From Kiloniellaceae bacterium (GTDB lineage: Bacteria; Pseudomonadota; Alphaproteobacteria; Kiloniellales; Kiloniellaceae), in the NCBI GenBank assembly GCA_021776195.1, contig JAJFGK010000149.1:1-19294 (forward strand): DNA of 19,294 bases, in the 5' to 3' direction. The position numbers and the translations under genes are program-made. The notes under the pieces are model-generated. The model was not told where the DNA came from and made no database searches. It was given only the letters and a program-made list of their open reading frames with translations. Of the stretch, positions 8,141 to 15,887 are shown in pieces (positions within the stretch are counted from its first letter, which is position 1; each line of letters begins with the position of its first letter).

Positions 8141-8314
8141 CGCCAGCCTCACCGAGGAAGCCAGCAGGGACATGCGGTCCCCATTCTACCTCTAGGGGGA
8201 GTTCTCTCAATCAACACGGCCGGTTTTGCCTAGGCCACAAACCCGCGGGCCAGTGATTTCCGGTCAGCGCGAACCGGCAGTGACTGGACCGTCTTGTCCT
8301 GAAAGGAAAATACG

Positions 8315-9025
8315 ATGAAACACTACATCTTGGTACACGGTGCTTGGGAAGGCTCATGGAGCTGGGAAAACACAGCGCCAGAACTGGAAAGACACGGCCA
8401 TACGGTAACGGCCCTTGACCTGCCCGGGAGCCATGGCAACGCGCAAGACATTCCGCGCGTCACAATGGCAAGCTACGTGAAAACTGTGGCCGAAGCCATC
8501 AAGCCACTTGACCACAAGGTTATTCTGGTCGGCCACAGCATGGCCGGAGCCATTGTTTCTCAGGTCGCCGAACTCATGCCGGAGAAAGTCGAAAGGCTCA
8601 TCTACGTCGCCGCATTCCTACTCAGAAGTGGCGACAGCGTTCTGGAAGCGATGCAGCGAGACCCTGACGGCGAGTTTCTCCCCGCGCTTACTTTTGCGGA
8701 AGATCAAAGCTATGCCACGGCGTCAGAAAAAGTTCTCCGCGACATCGCGTTTCACGATCTCGACGAGACAGATATCCTTCGAGCGGTGCCACGCATGGCA
8801 GAAAAACAGGCCACTGAGCCCTTCGCTTCAAAGATAACCGTAAGTGCTGAGAGATTTGGGTCCATACCGAAGACATATATTCGCACCACCACCGATAAGA
8901 TCACCTCACCCGCGCTGCAGGATGAGATGATCAACTCCTGGGAGGTGGAGAATATCGAGGTTCTGCCCTCTGGGCATTTCCCAACGCTTTCAATGCCGGA
9001 GAAACTGGCCAGGTCGATGCTTTGA
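8315..9025 (+). CDS. Alpha/beta hydrolase, hydroxynitrile lyase/esterase-like
   Basis: A 236-residue alpha/beta-hydrolase fold protein without a signal peptide. The N-terminal VHGAW oxyanion-hole region (7-11) and nucleophile elbow GHSMAG with S75 are clear. D194 (TTDKI) and H221 (SGHFP) complete a Ser-Asp-His triad, with a 27-residue Asp-His spacing like plant hydroxynitrile lyases and methyl-ester esterases (MES/EstC group). It is likely an esterase; the substrate is unknown. AAAGGA lies shortly before the ATG. It follows the YdhR-like gene by 119 bases (from the restored stop), shares its AT-richer composition, and ends at a strong hairpin, suggesting one transferred module under HxlR control. 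Confidence 0.9.
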   Translation: MKHYILVHGAWEGSWSWENTAPELERHGHTVTALDLPGSHGNAQDIPRVTMASYVKTVAEAIKPLDHKVILVGHSMAGAIVSQVAELMPEKVERLIYVAAFLLRSGDSVLEAMQRDPDGEFLPALTFAEDQSYATASEKVLRDIAFHDLDETDILRAVPRMAEKQATEPFASKITVSAERFGSIPKTYIRTTTDKITSPALQDEMINSWEVENIEVLPSGHFPTLSMPEKLARSML

Positions 9026-9054
9026 CGATCCCAAAGTGTCAGTAGATCACAATC

Positions 9055-9084
9055 GAAGCGGCGGCTCCACTGGGCCGCCGCTTC
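9055..9084 (+). terminator. Hairpin terminator after the alpha/beta hydrolase
   Basis: A perfect 10-bp stem GAAGCGGCGG (9055-9064) / CCGCCGCTTC (9075-9084) with a 10-base loop, 29 bases after the hydrolase stop. The following ATTTGTG is only weakly T-rich. Because it sits between convergent genes it could work in both directions. The remainder of the gap to 9181 shows nothing recognisable. Confidence 0.65.
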
Positions 9085-9181
9085 ATTTGTGACGCGCCGA
9101 CCAAAGGCGATAGAAGATGAACCAGGCTGAAGCACCGCGAGTTCGTATCCAATCTTCCCTTGGGTGCAGTCCCGGTCAGGG

Positions 9182-10207
9182 TCAGGGCAGCCGCTCGACC
9201 AGCAAGCGCCAAAGCCGGCCGAATTGTTCGCGCGCCTGCTTGCGGTGAGTTTGATAGCGAGCATGTTCCGTCGGCCCGGCGTCCGACGCCAGTTCGATTG
9301 AGAAGAGCGCACTGACTTCATTCGGGACAAAGGAATAGCGCGCATCGACAATTCGATTGGAATTTGCCGGATCGAGCGCGGTGAAGCCATCGCTGAAACG
9401 GGTGAACCGGGCCACGTCCCTGGCCTGCTGCGAGTCCGGCCCAAGCCAGGGGAAATCCTGCCCGATGTTGAGTTTGGCTACGGATGTGCCTTCGTACACC
9501 CGGGGCGCGATGCCGACCCGCATGGCATCGATAAAATACCTGCCTTTGGCTTCATAGACGCTCTTCCAGACCAGAATGTTTCCAAAGCTGGGCTTGATCT
9601 CGGAACGAAGCGGTTCGTGTCCGCGCGACGCGGCCAGATGTGCTGCGATTTCTCGCGCGGCCTGATGCTGCCACCACCCTGCCCCCAGATAAATGAGCGC
9701 CCAAACCAGACCGATGCGGGCCCAGGCGGGATCGTTACGCGCCGCCGCCATGACGACAGACAGCGCCAAGGGCAGGCTGAATAGCGGATCGACGACGGAA
9801 ATGATGCTCCAGGAATAGCGCGTCTCGACGAAGGGCCAGAGCAGCATCGTGCCGTATGACGTCGCCGTGTCCAGAAGCGCATGTGTGGCGTAGCCCAGTG
9901 AACATAAAAGCACTGTCTGCCAGAATCGCAGGTGCCAGCGATGCCCCAGAACCCAGTGCGCCAAGAGCGCCACTATCAGACCGCCGAACGGGATAAAAAC
10001 GAAGGAATGCGTAAACTGCCGGTGATAGGTGAGAAACAGCAGCGGGTCGCTGTTCGAGGAGATCAGGACGTCCAGATCCGCGGCCATGCCGCCGACCATT
10101 CCCAATAAGCCGGCAAGGGCGACCTGGCGTTTGCGATGGCTGGTCCATTTCCCCCAGGTCGATTGCGGCAGTGCGGCGCCCAGCGCGCCTTGGGTTAAAG
10201 GGTCCAT
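9182..10207 (-). CDS. Membrane-bound metal-dependent hydrolase family protein (DUF457/YdjM-like)
   Basis: A 341-residue protein of the YdjM/DUF457 family of putative membrane-bound metal-dependent hydrolases. Signature elements in the N-terminal half are MDPLTQGALGAAL (1-13), the acidic pair D44/D46 (ADLDVL), HRQFTHS (62-68) and HALLDTATSYG with H109/D113. These His/Asp residues sit next to hydrophobic helices (about 31-48, 69-87, 98-110, 138-154, 161-176), so the predicted site faces the membrane. The C-terminal half (about 180-341) is soluble and less conserved. The biochemical role of the family is not established; E. coli YdjM is a LexA-regulated inner-membrane protein. It is transcribed towards the hydrolase and stands alone, 48 bases downstream of the PLP-Nfu fusion gene end. 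Confidence 0.87.
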   Translation of the reverse strand: MDPLTQGALGAALPQSTWGKWTSHRKRQVALAGLLGMVGGMAADLDVLISSNSDPLLFLTYHRQFTHSFVFIPFGGLIVALLAHWVLGHRWHLRFWQTVLLCSLGYATHALLDTATSYGTMLLWPFVETRYSWSIISVVDPLFSLPLALSVVMAAARNDPAWARIGLVWALIYLGAGWWQHQAAREIAAHLAASRGHEPLRSEIKPSFGNILVWKSVYEAKGRYFIDAMRVGIAPRVYEGTSVAKLNIGQDFPWLGPDSQQARDVARFTRFSDGFTALDPANSNRIVDARYSFVPNEVSALFSIELASDAGPTEHARYQTHRKQAREQFGRLWRLLVERLP

Positions 10208-10255
10208 GTCATTCCAAAGTTAGATTTTGCCGGTTCGAATTCGAAGGCACACAGC

Positions 10256-12022
10256 CTAGTCCGCGCCCTTCTTGGTGATGAAATAGGGATCGCGGCCGCC
10301 CTCGTGGTCGGTCTCGTCGATCACGGCGGTGATGGCCGGGACCTGTTCCTTGATCGCCACCTCGATGCCCTGGCGCAAGGTCACCTCCGCCAGGGCGCAG
10401 CCCTGACAGCGGCCCTCGAAGCGGATGGCCGCCGTGCCGCCCTCGACCCGGACCAGCTGGACCCTGCCGTCATGGGCGGCCACGGCGGGATTGATCACGC
10501 TCTCCAGCACCTGCCGCACGGCCTCATCCGACGGGACCGCAGTCGTGGCCGGCCCGTCGCTGGCGGCGCTGGAATGGAAGCGCAGGTCGACCACGTCGGG
10601 CAGATGGTGGCGCAGCAGGTTCAAGATGTCGCCCCGGATGGTCAGTGCCGCCCCCGGCGAGCCGGCCATCGCCAGGGTCACGACCCCGGCCTCGACCCCG
10701 ACCAGCCTCAGGTCGCCGCCGCGATCCGCGACCAGGGGGCGGATGCGCTCGTCGAGCAGCGCCGCGACCCGCGCGGCCAGGGGTCCCATCGTTCCGGGTG
10801 CGGCCGGCCCGGCCTCAGTCGAAGCCTTCGGAACCGAGACTGAAGCCGTCGGGTCGGTCCGGGCCAGGGCCTGCTCCAGATCGGCGATCAGGTCCGCCGG
10901 GTTTTCCAGGCCGATCGAGAGACGCAACAGGTCGGGCGGCACCGCCGAGCCCGGCCCTTCGATGGAGGCGCGCTGTTCGATCAGGCTCTCGACCCCGCCC
11001 AGGGAGGTCGCGCGCTTGAAGACCGTCACCGCCGCCGCCGCGGCCACCGCCGCCGCCTCGCCGCCCTTCACCCGGAAGGACAGCATGCCGCTGAACCCGC
11101 CGCTCATCTGCCGGGCGGCGACGGCGTGGCCGGGATCGTTGGGCAGGCCGGGATAGAGCACGTGGGTGAGCCGTTCATGGCCGACGAAGTGCCGGGCGAC
11201 GGCCAGGGCGCTCTGCGAACTGCGCTCGACCCGGACGAAGAGCGTGCGCATGCCGCGCAGCAGGAGCCAGGCCTCGAAGGGCCCCAGCACGGCACCGCCG
11301 TCGCGCCGCCAGGCTCGCACCCGCTGCCAGAAGGAATCGCTCTTGGCGCAGACCACGGCCCCGGCCAAGACGTCGCTGTGACCGTTCAGGTACTTGCTGG
11401 CCGAGTGCACGACGAAATCGGCGCCCAACTCGATGGGACGGCTCAGGACCGGCGTGGCGACCGTGCTGTCCACCGCCAGGCGGGCCCGCACGCCCCGGGC
11501 GATCTCGGCCGCCGCGGCGATGTCGGAGACCTCCCAGGTCGGGTTCGCCGGTGTTTCCAGCCAGACCAGCCGGGTCTTGCCGGGCCGCATGGCGCCGGCC
11601 AGGGCCGCCAGGTCGGCGGTGTCGACGAACTCCACATCCAGGCCCCAGGCCATGGCGAAGTCGACCAGCCAGGTGCGCAGGGCCCAGTACATGGCCCGCG
11701 AGGCGACCACGTGATCGCCCGGTAGAAGCGCCTGGAACAGCGCCGTGGCCGCGGCCATGCCCGAGGCGAAGAGCAGGCAATCGGCCCCGCCCTCCAGGGT
11801 GGCCAACAGCTCTTCGGGCTCGTCGTAGGTCGGGTTGTGCGGCCGGCTGTAGCCGCGGCCGGAACTGTAGCCGCCGTCGGCGTCGCGCTCATAGGTGGTC
11901 GAGGGATAGAGCGCCGGCACCAGGGAGCGGGTCTCGGTGTCGATTCGCCCCAGGGCCTGGGCCGCCAGGGTTTCCGGCGAAAGACTCCGTCTCGCCCCGC
12001 TATCGCCGTCCTCGCCGGTCAT
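10256..12022 (-). CDS. Fusion: cystathionine gamma-synthase-fold PLP enzyme + two Nfu/NifU-like domains
   Basis: A continuous 588-residue frame. Residues about 15-390 are a Cys/Met-metabolism PLP enzyme: YSR (58-60) for the PLP phosphate of the neighbouring subunit, FASGMAA, the Schiff-base lysine K210 in SASKYLNGHSD, and SLGGVESL followed by LLRLSIGLEN. After a Ser/Pro/Ala-rich linker comes Nfu-like domain 1 (about 412-482; ERIRPLVADRGGDLRLV), in which the CxxC is replaced by GSPGAA (454-459). Domain 2 (about 499-581) keeps C539-QG-C542 and has an NfuA-like ending (D-x-T-x-H...DPYF). Normal family members contain only one of these parts. The parts suggest a C-S-bond-cleaving or sulfur-transferring PLP enzyme coupled to an Fe-S carrier, but no reaction is proven. 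No internal stop or start break separates them. Confidence 0.9.
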   Translation of the reverse strand: MTGEDGDSGARRSLSPETLAAQALGRIDTETRSLVPALYPSTTYERDADGGYSSGRGYSRPHNPTYDEPEELLATLEGGADCLLFASGMAAATALFQALLPGDHVVASRAMYWALRTWLVDFAMAWGLDVEFVDTADLAALAGAMRPGKTRLVWLETPANPTWEVSDIAAAAEIARGVRARLAVDSTVATPVLSRPIELGADFVVHSASKYLNGHSDVLAGAVVCAKSDSFWQRVRAWRRDGGAVLGPFEAWLLLRGMRTLFVRVERSSQSALAVARHFVGHERLTHVLYPGLPNDPGHAVAARQMSGGFSGMLSFRVKGGEAAAVAAAAAVTVFKRATSLGGVESLIEQRASIEGPGSAVPPDLLRLSIGLENPADLIADLEQALARTDPTASVSVPKASTEAGPAAPGTMGPLAARVAALLDERIRPLVADRGGDLRLVGVEAGVVTLAMAGSPGAALTIRGDILNLLRHHLPDVVDLRFHSSAASDGPATTAVPSDEAVRQVLESVINPAVAAHDGRVQLVRVEGGTAAIRFEGRCQGCALAEVTLRQGIEVAIKEQVPAITAVIDETDHEGGRDPYFITKKGAD

Positions 12023-12061
12023 GATGTCATCTTGGCCTGGGATGTATGCATCCAGAAGAGC

Positions 12062-12075
12062 GGGCTCATGAGCCC
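12062..12075. promoter_or_regulatory. 14-bp perfect palindrome upstream of the PLP-Nfu fusion gene
   Basis: GGGCTCATGAGCCC lies 40 bases before the start codon (12022, - strand), where an operator or leader hairpin would be. No regulator for it is encoded nearby and no known consensus is matched, so the role is tentative. A SAM-II riboswitch was considered for this leader and no fitting sequence was seen. Confidence 0.35.
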
Positions 12076-12167
12076 TTGCCGGTCAGTCTGGCACCGTCGC
12101 TCGCGCGCCTCAAGGCGATGTCCTGCGGCCTGCGGCCAGCACACAAGAATTGGGCCATCAAGAATTC

Positions 12168-12224
12168 GTCATTCCGGAACCCGGTTCGGCCCCCGGGGCA
12201 GGCTACGTCAAGCCCGGCAATGAC
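12168..12224. repeat. Degenerate copy of the palindromic intergenic repeat
   Basis: An outer stem GTCATT (12168-12173) / AATGAC (12219-12224) encloses a GC-rich, partly self-complementary interior. Its right half, AAGCCCGGCAATGACAAA (12210-12227), is nearly identical to the right half of the element at 5492-5569. The left half has decayed, so this appears to be an older copy. It occupies the 264-base gap between two minus-strand genes; nothing else recognisable is in the gap apart from the palindrome at 12062-12075. Confidence 0.65.
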
Positions 12225-12286
12225 AAAAGCGGATGGAGAGTGTCTTTAACGCATTGATCCAAAATATTTTCTTTTCGGTCGGGCTC

Positions 12287-14158
12287 TTAGTCGTCCTCGC
12301 CCAGGGCGTTGATCAGGGGGCCCAGATGGCTCTCGTAGCGGCGCCAGCGCTCGACCGAGGAGCGGTAGAGCGGCCGGCGCACCTGGGCGGCGCTGGCGGT
12401 GCGCACCGGGCGGCTGGTTTCGTGGAAAGACAAACAGCTATCGGACCAGGAAAGACCGCAGTGCGCCAGCAGCGCGCGGATCTGCGGCTCCGGCTCGGCG
12501 ACCAGGGATTCGTAATCGACCTCGAGCATTCGCCCGGCGGGCAGAACCCGGCGCCAGTGCTCCATCAAGGCGGCATAGAGACGATAGTACTGCCCCAGCT
12601 CGGTCAGGTCGTAACTGAAGCGCTGGCCGGCGGCGAAGAGTGTCTGATAGCAGGACAGGCAGGTGTCCATGGGACCGCGGTTCAGGTGAATGATCGGCGC
12701 GTCCGGCAGCGCGGCCGCGATCAGGCCTAGCTTCTCGTGATTGACCGGCATCTTGTCGGTGACGAAGGGCGCGCCATCGGAAATCCTGGCGAGGCGTTCC
12801 CGATAGCGCCCGGCGATGGCCGCCAGGCCGTCCCGGTCGAGTTGCGCCAGCCCTTGAGGAAAGGGCTGGACCACCGCCAGGGTGGCGTCATCCAGGTACT
12901 TCAACTCGCCGGCGGCCGTGACCTCCGGGTGGCTGGCCAGGATCTGCTCGACCAGGGTCGTCCCGGAACGGGGCATGCCGACGATGAAGATCGGGGTCGG
13001 ATCGCGGCGCCCGGCCTCGATCCCGGCCGAGAGGTCGGACGGGTCGGCGAAGCGTTCGCGCAGGGCCTCGTGGGTGGCCACCACGCCACCGATGTCCGAG
13101 CCGAGCTGCGCGTGCATCGCCGCGTTGCCGGCCTGGTAGTGAGCGAACGCCCGATCATAGGCCTCGGCGCCCTCCAGGGCGCGGCCCAGCGCGAAGTGCA
13201 ACTCGATCCTGGATTTGTCCGGCTGTCCGGGACGGCCCAGAACCTCTTCCATCGCGGCAACCGCTGGGTCGTCCGCGGCAAAGCGCTTCACCGCGGTGAG
13301 CTGCAGCCAGGCCTGGGCATGGCCCGGATCGATCGACAGCGCGCGCTCGAAGGCCATCCCGGCCTCTTCGAGGCGTCCGGCCATGGTCAAGGCCGCGCCG
13401 GCGGCGTTGGCGAAGCGTGCGCCCTGGGGCCCTTCGGCGGGGCCGCGGGAGAAGGTGGCGATGGCCGCCTCGCCCTGGCCCACATCCATCTGGGCCCGGC
13501 CCAGGAGGTAGAGCGGCTCGACTTGACGGGGGTGCTGTTCGACGAGACGGCGAAGCGGCTCGAGCGCCTCGTCGGGCCGGCTTAGAGCACGCAGAATCCG
13601 GGCCTTGAGGAGCACATTGACCGGCAGGTCCGGCGCCAGCTCATCGATCCGATCCACGACCACGAGGGCTTCGGCGGCCCGATCGACCTCGAACAGGGCG
13701 GCGGCGAGGTTGCCCAGGGCTTCGAGAGACCCGCCATCGATGGCCACGGCCTCGCGAAAGCAGGCAATGGCAACCGCCAAGGCGCCCATCTCGCGCAGCA
13801 CGACACCGAGGTTGGTATAGGCATGGCCATGGCGCGGCGCGAGACCCAGGGCGGCGCGATAGGCGGCCTCGGCGTCGGGCAGGCGGCCCAGTCCGGTGAG
13901 CGCCATGCCCAGGGCATAGTGCGCATCGGGGTTGCCCGGCGCGCGCTCGACCGCCCGTGCCAGCACCTCCGCCGCCTCGGCGAGGGCGCCGCGCCGGCCC
14001 AGGCTGTTGCCCAGGATCAGAAGTGCCCGAGGATGATCCGGCGAGGCCGCCAGCACCGCGCGGCACTGGGCCTCGCTGCTGGCCGCATCGCCGCTGGCGA
14101 GCGCCCTTGCCGCCTCGGCGAGCGCGCTATCCGGACTCGAGCCCTGTCCCGGGGTCAA
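12287..14158 (-). CDS. TPR-repeat sulfotransferase
   Basis: About 623 residues. The first ~360 are tetratricopeptide repeats of about 34 residues, seen as recurring A/L/G-x-A...P patterns such as HYALGMALTGLGRLPDAEAA. The C-terminal domain is a PAPS-dependent sulfotransferase: the 5'-phosphosulfate loop GMPRSGTTLVEQIL (PRSGTT at 396-401), the catalytic-area DKMP (468-471), and the 3'-phosphate motif LNRGPMDTCLS with R494 and S502. It probably sulfates a protein or glycan bound by the TPR part; the acceptor is unknown. The start is set at TTG 14158, which overlaps the cysS stop (TTGA), since homology-like sequence begins just after it and the frame farther upstream lies antiphase inside cysS. 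An ATG in this frame exists only at 14344. Confidence 0.87.
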   Translation of the reverse strand: MTPGQGSSPDSALAEAARALASGDAASSEAQCRAVLAASPDHPRALLILGNSLGRRGALAEAAEVLARAVERAPGNPDAHYALGMALTGLGRLPDAEAAYRAALGLAPRHGHAYTNLGVVLREMGALAVAIACFREAVAIDGGSLEALGNLAAALFEVDRAAEALVVVDRIDELAPDLPVNVLLKARILRALSRPDEALEPLRRLVEQHPRQVEPLYLLGRAQMDVGQGEAAIATFSRGPAEGPQGARFANAAGAALTMAGRLEEAGMAFERALSIDPGHAQAWLQLTAVKRFAADDPAVAAMEEVLGRPGQPDKSRIELHFALGRALEGAEAYDRAFAHYQAGNAAMHAQLGSDIGGVVATHEALRERFADPSDLSAGIEAGRRDPTPIFIVGMPRSGTTLVEQILASHPEVTAAGELKYLDDATLAVVQPFPQGLAQLDRDGLAAIAGRYRERLARISDGAPFVTDKMPVNHEKLGLIAAALPDAPIIHLNRGPMDTCLSCYQTLFAAGQRFSYDLTELGQYYRLYAALMEHWRRVLPAGRMLEVDYESLVAEPEPQIRALLAHCGLSWSDSCLSFHETSRPVRTASAAQVRRPLYRSSVERWRRYESHLGPLINALGEDD

Positions 14159-15534
14159 CTCCGCTTCCAGGTCGTACCCGTCGGCCCGTCCTCCAAGCTG
14201 ATGCCCTTTTCCTTCAGGACATCGCGGATGCGGTCGGCCTCGGCGAAGTCCTTGGCCTTGCGCGCGGCGATTCGCTCCCCGATCAAGGCCTCGATCTCGG
14301 GGCTCGAAAGCCCTGCCGGGTCGGCGGCCTCGCCCTGGAACCAACCCTGGGGATCGCCCTGAAGCAAGCCCAGGATGCGGCCGCCGGCCCGCAGGGCGGA
14401 CTTCAATTCGGCCCGTTCCGCCGAAGTTTCCGCCTTGTTCAAGGCCGATGCCAGTTCGTGCAGCGCGGCGATGGCCGCCGGTGTGTTCAGATCGTCGGCC
14501 AAGGCCGTCAAGACGCTGCCCGGCACATCGCCGTCCCCCGCCTCACCGCCACGGCGCAGCGCGTCGTAGAGACGGTCGAGCTGGCTCTTGCACTCGGCGA
14601 TCTTCTCGCGGGTGACGTCCAGGGGTGCCCTGTAGTGGCCCGACAACAGCGCCAGGCGGATCGCCTCGCCCTTGAGGCCCTCGTCGCGGAGCTGTTTCAG
14701 GGTGATGAAGTTACCCAGCGACTTCGACATCTTCTCGCCGCCGACCACGACATAGCCGTTGTGCATCCAGGTGGTCGCGAAGGGCTTGCCGTTGGCGCAG
14801 ACCGACTGGGCGAGCTCGTTTTCGTGATGCGGGAAGACCAGGTCGACGCCGCCGCCATGAATATCGAAGGTCTCGCCCAAGTGGGCCGCCGCCATGGCCG
14901 AGCACTCGATGTGCCACCCGGGACGACCACGGCCCCAGGGGCTTTCCCAACCGGGCTGGGTCTCGTCGGAGGGTTTCCAGAGCACGAAATCGGCCGGATC
15001 CTTCTTGTAGGGCGCCACCTCGACCCGGGCCCCGGCGATCATCTCGTCGCGGTCGCGCCGCGACAGGCTGCCGTAATCGGCCATCGAGGTCACCGAAAAG
15101 AGCACATGGCCCTCGGCCTCGTAGGCATGGCCCTGTCCGATCAGGGTCTCCATCATGGTGACCATGCCGGCGATATGATCGGTGGCGCGTGGCTCGACCG
15201 TCGGCTCGAGCGCCCCCAGTGCCGCCACATCCTCGTGGAATTCCGCCGTGGTGCGTCCCGTCAGCTCGGCAATCGACACGCCTTCCTCGCGGGCACGGGC
15301 GCTGATCTTGTCTTCAATGTCGGTGATGTTGCGCGCGTAGGCGACGTGGTTTCTGCCGTAGACATGGCGCAACAGGCGAAACAGGACGTCGAAGACCACG
15401 ATGGGGCGACCGTTGCCGATGTGGATGTAGTCGTAGACCGTCGGACCGCAGACATACATCCGCACATTCTCTCGGTCGATCGGCTCGAAGACTTCCTTCT
15501 GGCGCGTAAAGGTATTGTGGAACTGGAGCTCCAT
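14155..15534 (-). CDS. cysS: Cysteinyl-tRNA synthetase
   Basis: A 459-residue class I aminoacyl-tRNA synthetase, close to the 461 of E. coli. The Cys-binding zinc site is formed by the Cys of VCGPTVYD, the Cys of GWHIECSAM, and the His and Glu of FPHHENELAQ. The ATP-site motifs are HIGN (the usual alphaproteobacterial form of HIGH) and KMSKS in GGEKMSKSLGNF. It charges tRNA-Cys in the cytosol. ATG 15534 was chosen because GGAG lies 6 bases upstream and the family begins MELxxxNT; the in-frame ATGs at 15549 and 15570 lack a ribosome site. The stop overlaps the TPR-sulfotransferase start. A hairpin (15565-15585) lies in its leader. Confidence 0.96.
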   Translation of the reverse strand: MELQFHNTFTRQKEVFEPIDRENVRMYVCGPTVYDYIHIGNGRPIVVFDVLFRLLRHVYGRNHVAYARNITDIEDKISARAREEGVSIAELTGRTTAEFHEDVAALGALEPTVEPRATDHIAGMVTMMETLIGQGHAYEAEGHVLFSVTSMADYGSLSRRDRDEMIAGARVEVAPYKKDPADFVLWKPSDETQPGWESPWGRGRPGWHIECSAMAAAHLGETFDIHGGGVDLVFPHHENELAQSVCANGKPFATTWMHNGYVVVGGEKMSKSLGNFITLKQLRDEGLKGEAIRLALLSGHYRAPLDVTREKIAECKSQLDRLYDALRRGGEAGDGDVPGSVLTALADDLNTPAAIAALHELASALNKAETSAERAELKSALRAGGRILGLLQGDPQGWFQGEAADPAGLSSPEIEALIGERIAARKAKDFAEADRIRDVLKEKGISLEDGPTGTTWKRS

Positions 15535-15564
15535 GGCTCTCTCCGTCATCGCTACTTGTTGGGA

Positions 15565-15585
15565 TGGCAAGCGTTCGGCTTGCCA
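15565..15585 (-). other. Perfect hairpin in the cysS leader
   Basis: TGGCAAGC (15565-15572) pairs with GCTTGCCA (15578-15585) around a 5-base loop, 31-51 bases before the cysS start codon on its coding strand. It could be an RNA stem-loop in the 5' leader or an operator. It has no T tract. The rest of the 353-base divergent gap (15535-15887) shows no gene, tRNA or clear T-box-like structure that I can support. Confidence 0.4.
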
Positions 15586-15887
15586 AAACGTGCCCTGAGG
15601 CCGCTACCGGGGTTCGATCAGCGGCAACATCGCCGCGAAAGGGGCAGCGTTATCAAATGCGCTTGGGACGGATAAGCCGTCATGACTGACCGGTTCCTTG
15701 AATGCGGCGCGCAGACTAACAAAGGGCGATCCGCGAGGCAACCGCTCGTGGGAAGCTCGACGATCCGCTTGTTTCACAACCTTTTTCCTTGCCTGAACAA
15801 GAGCTTTTGCCCACCTATCGACAGCCAATTTCTTGCGATGAGACACCCCTAGCGGCCCGGCCCGCGGGTCATTTGGAGCGATCGACG

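Noticed and set aside
12023..12286. SAM-II riboswitch or other leader element for the PLP-Nfu gene
   Set aside because: Upstream sequence on the coding strand does not show the SAM-II conserved segments; only a palindrome and a decayed repeat are visible.
15390..15420. HIGN instead of HIGH in CysRS as a possible defect
   Set aside because: HIGN is common in alphaproteobacterial CysRS, and the zinc and KMSKS motifs are intact.
13957..15675. 572-residue plus-strand frame opposite cysS and the sulfotransferase
   Set aside because: Antisense shadow spanning two real genes, rich in Arg/Gly/His as expected for GC-rich complements.
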